From an uncultured Streptococcus sp. (GTDB lineage: Bacteria > Bacillota > Bacilli > Lactobacillales > Streptococcaceae): DNA of 36,550 nucleotides. The notes under the pieces are model-generated. The model was not told the DNA's origin, made no database searches, and saw only the letters and a list, made by a program, of their open reading frames with translations. The position numbers and the translations under genes are program-made. Where the stretch lies: assembly GCA_934229725.1 (NCBI GenBank), contig CAKQDX010000020.1:1-36550 (forward strand), read 5' to 3'. This document shows positions 15,191-24,256 of this stretch, piece after piece (the stretch's first letter is position 1; every line of letters starts with the position of its first letter).

Positions 15191-16528
15191 ATGACTTCAC
15201 TATCAAGAGATTTCACAGATAAACTATTTGCGGATTATGAAGCCAATGCTAAATACAGTGCTATTGAGAATGCTGTAACACATAACGGCTTGCTTAAATC
15301 CATCGAAACACGTCAATCAGCAGTTGAAAATGATCATGTATTTTCAATTGATTTGACTAAAGATGAGGTGTCTAACCAAAAGGCTTCAGGACGTTGCTGG
15401 ATGTTTGCGGCACTTAATACTTTCCGTCACAAATTAATTTCCGACTTCAAATTGGAAAGCTTTGAGCTTTCTCAAGCCCATACTTTCTTCTGGGACAAGT
15501 ATGAAAAATCAAATTGGTTCTTGGAACAAATCATTGCTACAGCAGATCAAGAGATTGGCAGTCGTAAGGTTAAATTCCTTCTGGATACCCCTCAACAAGA
15601 TGGTGGACAATGGGATATGGTCGTATCACTTTTCGAAAAATATGGTGTTGTCCCAAAATCAGTCTACCCAGAGTCTGTAGCTTCAAGTAATAGTCGCGAA
15701 CTTAACCAATACCTTAATAAACTCCTTCGCCAAGATGCTCAGATTCTGCGTGATCTGATTGCTGGTGGTGCTGATCAAGCTGCTGTTCAAGCTAAGAAGG
15801 AAGAGCTCCTTCAAGAAATCTTCAATTACCTAGCTATGACTCTTGGCTTACCACCACGTCAGTTTGATTTTGCTTACCGTGATAAAGATAACAACTATCA
15901 ATCTGAGCAAAATATCACTCCACAAGCTTTCTTTGAAAAATATGTAGGTCTTAAACTTAGCGACTATGTGTCAGTCATCAACGCTCCAACAGCTGATAAA
16001 CCTTATGGAAAGTCATATACTGTTGAGATGTTGGGAAATGTTGTAGGTGCGCCAAGTGTTCGTTATCTTAACCTTCCAATGGATCGTTTCAAAGAGCTTG
16101 CTATTGCACAAATGAAGGCAGGAGAAACTGTTTGGTTTGGTTCAGATGTTGGTCAAGTCTCAGATCGTCAAAAAGGTATTCTTGCAACTAATGTATATGA
16201 TTTTACAGCAAGCATGGATATTAACTTGACGCAAGACAAGGCAGGCCGTTTGGATTACAGTGAATCTCTCATGACCCATGCCATGGTATTGACTGGGGTT
16301 GATCTGGACGCTGATGGCAAACCTGTTAAATGGAAGGTTGAAAACTCTTGGGGAGACAAGGTCGGACAAAAAGGTTACTTTGTCGCTTCTGATGCCTGGA
16401 TGGATGAATACACTTATCAAATCGTTGTCCGTAAAGATTTCCTTACAGCTGAAGAATTAGCTGCTTATGAAGCAGAGCCACAAGTGCTTGCGCCTTGGGA
16501 CCCAATGGGAGCCCTTGCTTCAAAATAA
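15191..16528 (+). CDS. pepC: Aminopeptidase C (bleomycin-hydrolase family, C1B)
   Basis: The 445-residue cytoplasmic cysteine aminopeptidase releases N-terminal residues from peptides and forms hexamers in this family. The papain-like triad is visible: Cys69 in GRCWMF, His363 in THAMVLTG and Asn385 in VENSWGD. The conserved oxyanion Gln is expected in the preceding segment SNQKASGRCW. The C-terminus ends GALASK; in characterised homologues the C-terminal arm enters the active site and enforces aminopeptidase specificity. Full length, single gene with its own promoter and terminator. In dairy streptococci it contributes to casein peptide breakdown. Confidence 0.97.
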   Translation: MTSLSRDFTDKLFADYEANAKYSAIENAVTHNGLLKSIETRQSAVENDHVFSIDLTKDEVSNQKASGRCWMFAALNTFRHKLISDFKLESFELSQAHTFFWDKYEKSNWFLEQIIATADQEIGSRKVKFLLDTPQQDGGQWDMVVSLFEKYGVVPKSVYPESVASSNSRELNQYLNKLLRQDAQILRDLIAGGADQAAVQAKKEELLQEIFNYLAMTLGLPPRQFDFAYRDKDNNYQSEQNITPQAFFEKYVGLKLSDYVSVINAPTADKPYGKSYTVEMLGNVVGAPSVRYLNLPMDRFKELAIAQMKAGETVWFGSDVGQVSDRQKGILATNVYDFTASMDINLTQDKAGRLDYSESLMTHAMVLTGVDLDADGKPVKWKVENSWGDKVGQKGYFVASDAWMDEYTYQIVVRKDFLTAEELAAYEAEPQVLAPWDPMGALASK

Positions 16529-16538
16529 GAGGATACTT

Positions 16539-16570
16539 AAAAAACACTGGAATTTTATCCAGTGTTTTTT
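16539..16570 (+). terminator. pepC terminator
   Basis: Perfect 13-bp stem, A-rich arm 16539-16551 and T-rich arm 16558-16570, loop ATTTTA. The A/T flanks make it potentially bidirectional. Confidence 0.92.
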
Positions 16571-16597
16571 CATTGCCTTCTTTAAAAGTTGTAGTTG

Positions 16598-16630
16598 TAA
16601 AAAAAGAGCTATCCAATGGATAACTCTTTT
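16598..16630 (-). terminator. Terminator of recU-pbp1A
   Basis: On the minus strand AAAAGAGTTATCC (16630-16618) pairs with 16614-16602 across a 3-nt loop with one G-U pair, followed by T residues. It lies 10 bp past the pbp1A stop. Confidence 0.88.
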
Positions 16631-16639
16631 CAATTGCTT

Positions 16640-18931
16640 TTACTCATCAGCTGTAGAGGTGTTTGAATTTGAATGTTCAGAACCGTTAGAACCCGATGTT
16701 GAAGGATTTGTTGATGCATCAGGGCCATACTGTTGACCATCTTGTGAGCTTGATGAATCACTGCTTTGGCTTGAACCTAGGCTAGATGAAGAACTAGACG
16801 TTCCAAGTGAACCTGTATAGACGTTTGATGTCGAAGAACCAGTAAGGAAGACATAGCTACCGTTGTTGTAAACACCACTAGGCATTTCAAAATCTTCAGA
16901 ACCGGCACCATACATTTGGTTCAGATAGCTACTTGTGACACCGTAGATTTGTTTAGCAATGTCAAGGTCTGAACCATAAAGTGGCGTTTTACGGTTCTTG
17001 TAACCTGTCCAAATCGCCATTGCATACTTAGTATTGTAACCAACGAAAGTTTCATCCGGAACCATAAGGTCAGCATAGACACCACTTTCTTTTTGTACTT
17101 TATAGTACTCATCGTCATCGTAGTTAGATGTACCAGTCTTACCAGCATTGATTGTACCAGGAACATAAGCTTCAGTTGCTGTACCACCTGTCAATACTTG
17201 TTTCAACATACTTGACATCATGTAGGCTGTTTGTGGTGACATGGCTTCGACACCTTTAGAATCAAATGATTTAGTTGAACCGTCTTCAAACTTGATTGAT
17301 TTAATGTAAGAAGGTTTATAGTAAGTACCACCATTGGCAAAGGCTGCATAAGCTGCTGCCATCTTCTCACTTGATGCACCATACTTAGGATCTGATGATG
17401 ATGTTAAAGATGAGATGGCATTTGAGTAGTACATTTCTGGATACTCGATACCCAAATCTTTCAAGAAGGATTGTGCATATTCCAAACCAGCAGCTTGGAG
17501 AGTTTTAACGGCTGTAACGTTACGTGATTGTTGAAGCGCATAAGTCAATGAAATGCTTCCGTAATACTTACGGTCCCAGTTGTAAACTGGTGTTGAAGAA
17601 CCTGGGAAATTGTAAGGATTATCGTAAACAGTCGTACCAGTGTTTGTATAAACACCTTTTTCAATAGCAGGAGCATAGTCAGTGATTGGTTTCATTGTAG
17701 AACCCCAGTCACGGTCTGTTTGAACAGCTTGGTTAGTACCAAGTGCAACGTTTTCGTCTTGGTGACGTGATCCCAATTGAGCAACCACATGACCATTGGT
17801 AACATCAATGATAGTAGAAGCTACTTGAAGTTTATCGTCAGGATAAGGAATATAATCGTTTGAGTTGTAGACATTCCAAATGTATTTTTGAATGTCAGGA
17901 TTAAGATTCGTGTAAACATCCAATCCAGCTGAGTAGATGTCAGCATTAGCATCGTTAGATACCTGTTCAATAACTTGTTTAATGTAGTTATCTAAATAAG
18001 GTTCATAGCTAGCTTTTTTCGTAAGTGGGAGAAGACCATCTGATACACTTGTTGCCTTTGCCTTCTCATACTCGTCTTTAGAAATGTTTTTATCATCATA
18101 CATTTCTTTAAGAACAGTATTACGACGTTCTGTTGCTGCATCAGGATTCGCATACGGATCGTATTGTGTCGGAGCCTGTGGAATACCAGCAAGCAAGGCA
18201 GCTTGAGCTACAGATAAGTCACTTAAATCTTTACCAAAGTAAGATTTTGCAGCGGTCTTCATACCATAGTAACCGTTACCCATGTAGACCTTGTTAACAT
18301 AGAAAGTCAAGATTTCTTGTTTAGTGAATTGACGCTCCATTTGAAGAGACAACCAGATTTCTTGAGATTTACGTTTAAGAGTTTGGTCTGAGGTATTTGT
18401 CGAGAAGTAAGCCAATTTAATCAACTGTTGGTCAAGTGTAGATCCCCCTTGGGTGCTACTACGACGAAGGTTATTAACGGCTGCTCCCATGATACGGTAA
18501 ACGTCAATACCACGGTGAGTAAAGAAACGCTTGTCTTCAATAGAAGTAATGGCATTAACTAGAGTTGTTGGAATTTCATCTGTTGATGCACTTTCACGTT
18601 TTTCAGAACCCAAGTCAGCGATAAGACTACCATTGGTATCATAAATCTTACTTGAGTTTGTGGATTGAAGTTTGTTTTCGGTGAGTTTAGGGACACTGCT
18701 AACATAGTAAGCAAAGAGCCCACCACCTGCGATGACACAGATTACAAAGAAAGTTAGTAGTCCAATGAATCCGTATTTTGCAATACGCCAACCGAGACTT
18801 TGCTCAGACGAAGCTGAACGCTTTCCTTTACTATAGCGAGAAGAATCTGAACGATTGATTTTTATGTTTTTAGCACGTTTAGTCAAACCGTTAAGTGATT
18901 CTTTAAAGTTGCTGAAATTAAATTTAGCCAT
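16640..18931 (-). CDS. pbp1A: Class A penicillin-binding protein 1A
   Basis: A 763-residue bifunctional peptidoglycan synthase anchored in the membrane. A basic cytoplasmic tail is followed by one transmembrane helix (about residues 52-75). The GT51 glycosyltransferase domain shows SIEDKRFFTHRG with catalytic Glu132, then GGSTLDQQLIK. The transpeptidase domain has STMK with nucleophile Ser411, SRN in QQSRNVTA, and KTG at 598-600 in AGKTGTSN. The last 70 residues are a Ser/Gly/Asn-rich extracellular tail. Its start overlaps the recU stop by one base (TAATG), the conserved recU-pbp1A operon of Firmicutes. Known partners in streptococci include MreCD and CozE. Active-site motifs look like beta-lactam-sensitive forms, although that cannot be settled by motifs alone. 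Confidence 0.97.
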   Translation of the reverse strand: MAKFNFSNFKESLNGLTKRAKNIKINRSDSSRYSKGKRSASSEQSLGWRIAKYGFIGLLTFFVICVIAGGGLFAYYVSSVPKLTENKLQSTNSSKIYDTNGSLIADLGSEKRESASTDEIPTTLVNAITSIEDKRFFTHRGIDVYRIMGAAVNNLRRSSTQGGSTLDQQLIKLAYFSTNTSDQTLKRKSQEIWLSLQMERQFTKQEILTFYVNKVYMGNGYYGMKTAAKSYFGKDLSDLSVAQAALLAGIPQAPTQYDPYANPDAATERRNTVLKEMYDDKNISKDEYEKAKATSVSDGLLPLTKKASYEPYLDNYIKQVIEQVSNDANADIYSAGLDVYTNLNPDIQKYIWNVYNSNDYIPYPDDKLQVASTIIDVTNGHVVAQLGSRHQDENVALGTNQAVQTDRDWGSTMKPITDYAPAIEKGVYTNTGTTVYDNPYNFPGSSTPVYNWDRKYYGSISLTYALQQSRNVTAVKTLQAAGLEYAQSFLKDLGIEYPEMYYSNAISSLTSSSDPKYGASSEKMAAAYAAFANGGTYYKPSYIKSIKFEDGSTKSFDSKGVEAMSPQTAYMMSSMLKQVLTGGTATEAYVPGTINAGKTGTSNYDDDEYYKVQKESGVYADLMVPDETFVGYNTKYAMAIWTGYKNRKTPLYGSDLDIAKQIYGVTSSYLNQMYGAGSEDFEMPSGVYNNGSYVFLTGSSTSNVYTGSLGTSSSSSSLGSSQSSDSSSSQDGQQYGPDASTNPSTSGSNGSEHSNSNTSTADE

Positions 18932-19527
18932 TATGTGTTACCACCTAATAATTTTTCAATGATTTCTAAATAAGGAACTTGAGGATAAGCTGCCTCTGCA
19001 ATTGCATAGCCTCTTTTTTTGATATAATCAAGAGGCATTGATTTTGTCCCCTTATCAATCTGATAAAAGGCAATCAGGTCTTTGGCGGGCAGAAGGTAGG
19101 TTTCCTTAAGCGTTGAGAAATGAAGTAGCACAAAGCAAATCCCATCTTGATTGATAACCTGAGACATGTGCTCAATTTGATGCGCATGAAAATTTTTCAT
19201 AGGCATGGATGTCTTTTGTCGTGTCTCTTTGGCTTCAAAATCAATGTAGTATCCTTTGTAAACACCAGAGTAATCGGTAGTGGAGGCTTGTCTAAAGTAA
19301 GCCTCTACAATCTTTGCTCTTGAACGCTTTGGATAATCAACCTTGACAATCTGAACAGGAGTGGGTTTTTTGTGAATAACAGCTAAGCCACGTGACAAAT
19401 AATAATCATTAGTCGCATTAATAGCAGATTCAAAGCTCATTCCCCGATTGGCAAAGTCAACACTATTGGATTTTTTAGGACGTGCTTGTGCAATCTTACG
19501 AGATATCTGATGGGGATAGTTTACCAT
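18931..19527 (-). CDS. recU: Holliday junction resolvase RecU
   Basis: A 198-residue PD-(D/E)xK nuclease that resolves Holliday junctions in recombination and chromosome segregation. Catalytic residues are recognisable as Asp85 in TTDYSG and Glu98-x-Lys100 in YYIDFEAKE. The N-terminus has the ANRGMSFE segment of the family. Length matches the B. subtilis protein. The ATG at 19527 follows a GAAGGGAAAG site. It is the first gene of the recU-pbp1A operon and is divergent from ypsA. Confidence 0.96.
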   Translation of the reverse strand: MVNYPHQISRKIAQARPKKSNSVDFANRGMSFESAINATNDYYLSRGLAVIHKKPTPVQIVKVDYPKRSRAKIVEAYFRQASTTDYSGVYKGYYIDFEAKETRQKTSMPMKNFHAHQIEHMSQVINQDGICFVLLHFSTLKETYLLPAKDLIAFYQIDKGTKSMPLDYIKKRGYAIAEAAYPQVPYLEIIEKLLGGNT

Positions 19528-19570
19528 TTCTTTCCCTTCTTCTTTATAAGATATGCATAAAGACTATTTC

Positions 19571-19599
19571 ATTATACCATAAAATGAACGAGGAAAACA
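19571..19599 (-). promoter_or_regulatory. recU-pbp1A promoter in the divergent recU/ypsA gap
   Basis: On the minus strand TGTTTT (19599-19594), a 17-bp spacer and TATAAT (19576-19571) with a TG extension make a good promoter. The 76-bp gap must also hold the ypsA promoter on the other strand, possibly around TAAAAT at 19580-19585, so the two would overlap. Confidence 0.65.
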
Positions 19600-19603
19600 A
19601 GGA

Positions 19604-20119
19604 ATGACATCACTACTGGTAACTGGCTATAAGAGCTTTGAACTTGGTGTTTTTAAAGATAATGATCCCAAGGTAACTATCATAAAAAAGGCTATTAAGC
19701 GTGATTTTAAGCGTTTTTTGGATGAAGGGATAGACTGGATAATTTTTACTGGAAATCTTGGTTTTGAATTTTGGGCGTTGGAAGTGGCTAAGGAACTTCA
19801 AGAAGATTACTCTTTGAAATTAGCCACCCTTTTTCCATTTGAAACGCATGGGCAGAATTGGAATGAAGCGAATCAGGCCAAACTTGCAGCTTTTAAGCAG
19901 GTCGATTTTGTTAAGTATAGTTTTCCTGCCTACCAATCACCAGCTCAATTCAAACAGTTTAACCAGTTTCTCATTGACAATACCGATCAGGCCTATGTGT
20001 TTTATGAACCTGAAAATGAAACAAATCTGAAATATTTTTACGATATGATGTTAGAAGCAAAGGACTATCCTTTATCTAGACTGACTTTTGATGACCTCAA
20101 TGAGCTGATGTCAGAATAG
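19604..20119 (+). CDS. ypsA: YpsA family protein (DUF1273, SLOG superfamily)
   Basis: A 171-residue cytoplasmic protein of the YpsA/DUF1273 family. The N-terminal LLVTGYKSFELGVF and central WIIFTGNLGFEFWALEVA segments are the conserved strand-loop elements of a SLOG/Rossmann-like fold expected to bind a nucleotide-derived ligand. Length is normal. The start has an AAGGA site. It precedes gpsB, a neighbourhood conserved in Firmicutes, and in B. subtilis YpsA overproduction affects cell division. The precise molecular activity is unknown. It is divergent from recU-pbp1A. Confidence 0.92.
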   Translation: MTSLLVTGYKSFELGVFKDNDPKVTIIKKAIKRDFKRFLDEGIDWIIFTGNLGFEFWALEVAKELQEDYSLKLATLFPFETHGQNWNEANQAKLAAFKQVDFVKYSFPAYQSPAQFKQFNQFLIDNTDQAYVFYEPENETNLKYFYDMMLEAKDYPLSRLTFDDLNELMSE

Positions 20120-20226
20120 GATATAATTTAGTTTTAAGCTTGCAATTTTATTATTTTTTCTGTATCATAAAAACATTAGACAGTAAAGTATTAGTAAGTT
20201 AGATAAGACAAGTATTGGAGAGTATC

Positions 20227-20559
20227 ATGGCTAAAATTAATTTAACGCCCAAGAAAATCTACGAACAAGAATTTAAAACCAGTATGCGTGGGTACGATAA
20301 AAAAGAAGTTGATGAATTTCTAGATGATGTCATCAAAGACTATGGTGTTTATATTGCGCTAGTTAAGGAATTGCAAGAGGAAAATGCAAAATTGAAGGCT
20401 AAAGCCTCAGCTGCTCCTGCGAGTCGCCCAGCATATGCAAGTGCAACAAGTGAACCATCACGTGCCACTACCAATGTAGCTTCATCTTCAAACTACGATA
20501 TTTTAAAACGTATCAGTCGTTTGGAAAAAGAAGTCTTTGGAAAACAAATTGTCGAATAA
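20227..20559 (+). CDS. gpsB: Cell division protein GpsB
   Basis: A 110-residue DivIVA-like protein that coordinates septal and peripheral wall synthesis by binding the cytoplasmic tails of PBPs and other division proteins. The N-terminal domain (residues 1-60) has INLTPKKIYEQEFKTSMRGY and the YDKKEVDEFLDDVIKDY helix, then coiled coil to about residue 60. An Ala/Ser-rich linker (60-88) leads to the short C-terminal trimerisation helix YDILKRISRLEKEVFG. The start is ATG 20227: the TTG 12 nt upstream is part of the TTGGAGAG ribosome site. Its stop is about 10 nt before RNase P RNA. Confidence 0.97.
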   Translation: MAKINLTPKKIYEQEFKTSMRGYDKKEVDEFLDDVIKDYGVYIALVKELQEENAKLKAKASAAPASRPAYASATSEPSRATTNVASSSNYDILKRISRLEKEVFGKQIVE

Positions 20560-20568
20560 CTCTGGTTT

Positions 20569-20955
20569 TGTGCAATTTTTGGATAATCGCATGGTTGTTA
20601 GTCTTCCATGAGGAAAGTCCATGCTAGCACTGGCTGTGATGCCAGTAGTGTTTGTGCTAGGTGAATCAATAAGCCTAGGGACTTGATTCTCAAGTTACGG
20701 CGAGCGAACCGGCTAAGTCGTTGGATAAGTCTTAGTAGCTCTGAAAGTGCCACAGTGACGGAGTTTTTAGGGAAACCTAAAAAGTGGAACGCGGTAAACC
20801 CCTCAAGCTAGCAACCCAAACTTTGGTAGGGGCATGGGATGGCTGGAAACGAACGGACCATCCTGACTGCTTTGCAGTAGACAGATGATTATCGAAGGAA
20901 GTGGTGCCTAGTCACTTCTGGAACAAAACATGGCTTATAGAAAATTGCATATAGG
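20569..20955 (+). ncRNA. rnpB: RNase P RNA (bacterial type B)
   Basis: The catalytic RNA of RNase P, which trims tRNA 5' leaders. Recognisable conserved parts are GAGGAAAGTCCATGCT (about 20610), GAAAGTGCCACAGTGACG (about 20742), AACGCGGTAAACCC (about 20788), GCAACCCAAACTTTGGTAGGGG (in two adjoining parts near 20811) and ACATGGCTTATAG near the 3' end (about 20928). The two ends pair (TGCAATTTT near 20571 with AAAATTGCA at 20941), forming P1. The overall order fits the Bacillus-type B RNA. Ends are placed from P1 and the terminator and may be off by several bases. No clear promoter separates it from gpsB, so it may start within the gpsB coding end or be processed from a longer transcript. It fills most of the gene-free 20560-21090 stretch. 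Confidence 0.95.
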
Positions 20956-20958
20956 TGA

Positions 20959-20987
20959 GGCTGAGACGCATGTCTCAGCCTTCTTTT
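20959..20987 (+). terminator. rnpB terminator
   Basis: Perfect 9-bp stem GGCTGAGAC (20959-20967) and GTCTCAGCC (20972-20980), loop GCAT, followed by TTCTTTT. Confidence 0.93.
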
Positions 20988-21090
20988 AGCAAGAATTCTC
21001 TCATTTCAAATTTTTTAAGGATACAGAGGAAAAAGATAAGCGAGAGGTTAATGACATTTAGACTTGTAATGATTAGATAAAAGGGTAACA

Positions 21091-22257
21091 ATGAAAGAAA
21101 CATTTACATTAGTAGCAACGGCTGCGGCAGGCCTTGAAGCAGTGGTTGGACGTGAATTGCGTGAATTAGGGTATGATACTCAGGTTGAAAATGGTAAGGT
21201 GCGTTTTCAGGGTGACGTTCGTGCTATTGCTGAAACCAATCTTTGGTTGAGAGCTGCAGATCGCATTAAGATTGTGGTGGGTGAGTTTCCAGCACGCACC
21301 TTTGAGGAACTTTTTCAGGGGGTCTTTGCCTTAGATTGGGAGAATTACCTTCCCCTCGGAGCAAAGTTTCCAATTTCAAAGGCCAAATGTGTCAAATCAA
21401 AACTCCATAATGAGCCATCTGTTCAGGCAATCTCCAAGAAAGCTGTTGTTAAGAAATTACAGAAGTATTTTCACCGTCCTGAAGGCGTACCCCTCCAAGA
21501 AACGGGTGCGGAATTTAAGATTGAAGTGTCTATCTTAAAGGATAAGGCTACGGTATTGATTGATACGACAGGTGCTAGTCTCTTTAAACGTGGTTACCGT
21601 ACCGATAAGGGTGGGGCGCCGATTAAGGAAAATATGGCGGCTGCTATTCTTGAACTGAGTAATTGGTATCCTGATAAACCCTTGATTGACCCGACTTGTG
21701 GTTCAGGTACCTTCTGTATTGAGGCTGCAATGATTGGTATGAATATTGCACCAGGATTTAATCGTGATTTTGCCTTTGAAGCCTGGAATTGGGTGGACAA
21801 GGATTTGGTTCAGTCGGTCCGTGATGAAGCTGAAGGTAAGGCGAATTATGATGCTGAATTGGATATCATGGGTTGTGATATTGATGGCCGTATGGTTGAG
21901 ATTGCTAAAGCTAACGCACGTGAGGCTGGTCTTGAAGATGTTATTAAATTGAAACAAATGCGTTTGCAAGACTTAAAAACGGATAAAATCAATGGTGTTA
22001 TCATCTCAAATCCTCCTTACGGGGAGCGCTTGTTGGATGACAAGGCTGTGGATATCTTGTATAATGAAATGGGCGAGACTTTTGCGCCGCTTAAAACTTG
22101 GAGCAAGTTTATCTTGACCAGTGATGAACAATTTGAAAGTAAATACGGTATGAAAGCCGACAAAAAACGTAAGCTATATAACGGTACCCTTCGAGTTGAT
22201 TTATATCAATATTTTGGAGAACGTGTTCGCCGTTCAGAGGCTAGAAAGGTAAATTAA
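21091..22257 (+). CDS. rlmL: THUMP-domain rRNA (guanine-N2-)-methyltransferase, RlmL/YpsC type
   Basis: A 388-residue SAM-dependent RNA methyltransferase. The N-terminal THUMP domain (about residues 45-155) binds RNA. The C-terminal Rossmann domain has the SAM-binding DPTCGSGTFCIEAA segment (about 194-207) and the catalytic NPPYGERL at 307-314. It corresponds to the N-terminal methyltransferase of E. coli RlmL (m2G2445 of 23S rRNA) and to B. subtilis YpsC. The RlmK half is absent, which is normal in Firmicutes. The ATG follows AAAAGGG. mapZ starts 2 nt after its stop, so the two are co-transcribed, matching the pneumococcal order. Confidence 0.92.
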   Translation: MKETFTLVATAAAGLEAVVGRELRELGYDTQVENGKVRFQGDVRAIAETNLWLRAADRIKIVVGEFPARTFEELFQGVFALDWENYLPLGAKFPISKAKCVKSKLHNEPSVQAISKKAVVKKLQKYFHRPEGVPLQETGAEFKIEVSILKDKATVLIDTTGASLFKRGYRTDKGGAPIKENMAAAILELSNWYPDKPLIDPTCGSGTFCIEAAMIGMNIAPGFNRDFAFEAWNWVDKDLVQSVRDEAEGKANYDAELDIMGCDIDGRMVEIAKANAREAGLEDVIKLKQMRLQDLKTDKINGVIISNPPYGERLLDDKAVDILYNEMGETFAPLKTWSKFILTSDEQFESKYGMKADKKRKLYNGTLRVDLYQYFGERVRRSEARKVN

Positions 22258-22259
22258 AC

Positions 22260-24245
22260 GTGTCAGAAGATAAAACACAAAATGGCTATGAAGGTAGCCA
22301 AAAACTAGATTTTCAAGAAGCTAAGGAAATGACAGTTGGTGAAGCTGTCCGCAAAGAAGCTGAGATTAATGCTGGTGTAACAGAAACGGATAGCATTTTG
22401 GATAAGTATATCAAGCAACACCGTGAAGAAGTTGCTTCTCAAAAATTCTCCAAAACAATTGAAGCTGATGGGGATACCTCACCTTTGGACGCCTTTATTC
22501 AAAAACAACGTCAAGAATTTGCGGATTCAGGTTTGATTGGTCAATCAATGGCTAATGAGTCAATCAACTCAACAACAGCTACTGAAGAGGTGACACCGGT
22601 CACATTTGGTTTTGATGTCACTGATGCTAAGGAAGAAGAGACTTCGCCTGCTGTTGATAGACAGTTACCAGATGCCCCTGTGGAACCTGAGGTGATTGTT
22701 CAACCTGAAAGTCAAAGCTCTGAAACGGTTATCACTTCATTGAATGCAGATCGTTTTATCACATCAGAAGCAGAAAAATTTGATCTTGGAGATGCTATCG
22801 CAGAACCAGCTACTTCAGTTGAGCAACCGGTCTATAGCGAAGCAACTGTAGATAATATTGATGATAACAATCCTTTGATTGCTAACATTGATGATCCGCT
22901 ACCCCAAGGCCCTGAAGTAGCTAATAGCAATACTCCTGAGCCCCAAGAGTCTAAGCCTTTGTTGGATGATGTTGCTATTTCACAAACCATTGATTTATCA
23001 GCCATTGCTGCATCGGTTGCAGGGGTAACAGGGGCTAAAGCTGATGATGAGACAGCGACACCAAAAGTTTCAATGAGTGTTAATCGTCCTTCAGCAGAAG
23101 AAAGAATCTCTTCAGAGTCTGTTTCACCATCTCATAAGGGTGCTTTTGATGATGATATTCCAGTTTACCGCCGTAAGGGAGTTGTCATCGGTGCTTTAAC
23201 GGTTTTGGCTTTAGCTATAATTGGTGGGGGCTATGCTCTTTATCACGGCACTCATAGTCAATCTGCTAAGACTGCCAGCACGGCTTCTTCAGCAACGTCA
23301 TCGTCATCAAGCAAGGATACATCAGCTGCGGATAATAAGGCCTTTGAAGAAATGTATAAGAATTTCTTCACAGATGATGAGCAAACAAAGCTTGCTAATG
23401 ATCAATTTGGTAAGTTACCAGATTTGGAAAAACTGCTTAAAAAATTGGAAAAAACCAAGTATTATGAGTCAGCTAAAACCAAATATGATAACTTGAAGAA
23501 ACAAATTGAAGCAGTTCAAAAGATTAATAGTAAGTATGAATCAGATGCTCTTGTAGATGGTAGCTACAATGGATCTATCTCTGTTAAATCTGATGCTAAT
23601 TTCAATGATCTTCCAGAAAGTGTGACTACCACTGGTAACGCTAGTCTTGATAGCACCATTCAAGAAGCTATCAAGGGTGGTAAAATACAGCTTGAAGAAA
23701 AAGCTAAGGTTGCTAGTGCAACATCTGCGGCGACAGCTTCTGCCAGCGACAATACCGCTAGTCCTGCTGCACCATCAGGTGGTAACACATCTGGAGCAGC
23801 TTCTAATACTGGTGATGCCACTGCGTCAAATACTTCTGGGGCTCAAAGTGATTCAGCTAACTCAGCTTCAACAGGTGCAGCTAGTGGAACTACTGGCGGT
23901 TCGGCTGCAGCTTCAACAGTTGTGACACGAGGTATTACTAATTACAATCCATCTATCCTTCAACGTGATCGTTCACGTGTGCCATACAATGCAAACGTTG
24001 TAGCGGACACAAGTAACCCAGCTTGGACTTGGGGGGATGGTATTCTTGATAAGGTTATCAGTACCTCACACTCACGTGGTTATTTCTCAGGAGATAACTT
24101 CATCCTTGAACCAGTTAACATCATCAATGGTAATGGTTACTACAACTTGTACCTTCCTGATGGAACTTACCTCTTTAGTATCAACTGTAAGACAGGTTAC
24201 TTTGTTGGTAATGGTTCAGGACATTCAGACAAACTTGATTACTAA
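22260..24245 (+). CDS. mapZ: Mid-cell-anchored protein Z (division-site marker)
   Basis: The 661-residue bitopic membrane protein marks the division site in streptococci and guides FtsZ-ring placement. The cytoplasmic part (1-305) opens with the conserved LDFQEAKEMTVGEAVRK segment and is acidic. One transmembrane helix follows at about 308-328. The extracellular part has a helical domain (about 350-480), a Ser/Ala/Thr/Gly linker (about 485-560) and a C-terminal peptidoglycan-binding domain (about 562-661). In S. pneumoniae the kinase StkP phosphorylates the N-terminal region; Thr and Ser residues near 41-74 are candidates here. It starts with GTG at 22260 after AGAAAGG, since no ATG is available. 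The cytoplasmic region contains a repeated motif near residues 45 and 74. It ends in a terminator. Confidence 0.95.
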   Translation: MSEDKTQNGYEGSQKLDFQEAKEMTVGEAVRKEAEINAGVTETDSILDKYIKQHREEVASQKFSKTIEADGDTSPLDAFIQKQRQEFADSGLIGQSMANESINSTTATEEVTPVTFGFDVTDAKEEETSPAVDRQLPDAPVEPEVIVQPESQSSETVITSLNADRFITSEAEKFDLGDAIAEPATSVEQPVYSEATVDNIDDNNPLIANIDDPLPQGPEVANSNTPEPQESKPLLDDVAISQTIDLSAIAASVAGVTGAKADDETATPKVSMSVNRPSAEERISSESVSPSHKGAFDDDIPVYRRKGVVIGALTVLALAIIGGGYALYHGTHSQSAKTASTASSATSSSSSKDTSAADNKAFEEMYKNFFTDDEQTKLANDQFGKLPDLEKLLKKLEKTKYYESAKTKYDNLKKQIEAVQKINSKYESDALVDGSYNGSISVKSDANFNDLPESVTTTGNASLDSTIQEAIKGGKIQLEEKAKVASATSAATASASDNTASPAAPSGGNTSGAASNTGDATASNTSGAQSDSANSASTGAASGTTGGSAAASTVVTRGITNYNPSILQRDRSRVPYNANVVADTSNPAWTWGDGILDKVISTSHSRGYFSGDNFILEPVNIINGNGYYNLYLPDGTYLFSINCKTGYFVGNGSGHSDKLDY

Positions 24246-24256
24246 TAAAAGTTGAG

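Noticed and set aside
23647..23925. Leu/Gln-rich open frame inside mapZ
   Set aside because: It arises from the repetitive Ser/Ala/Thr linker codons read in another frame; no independent gene signals.
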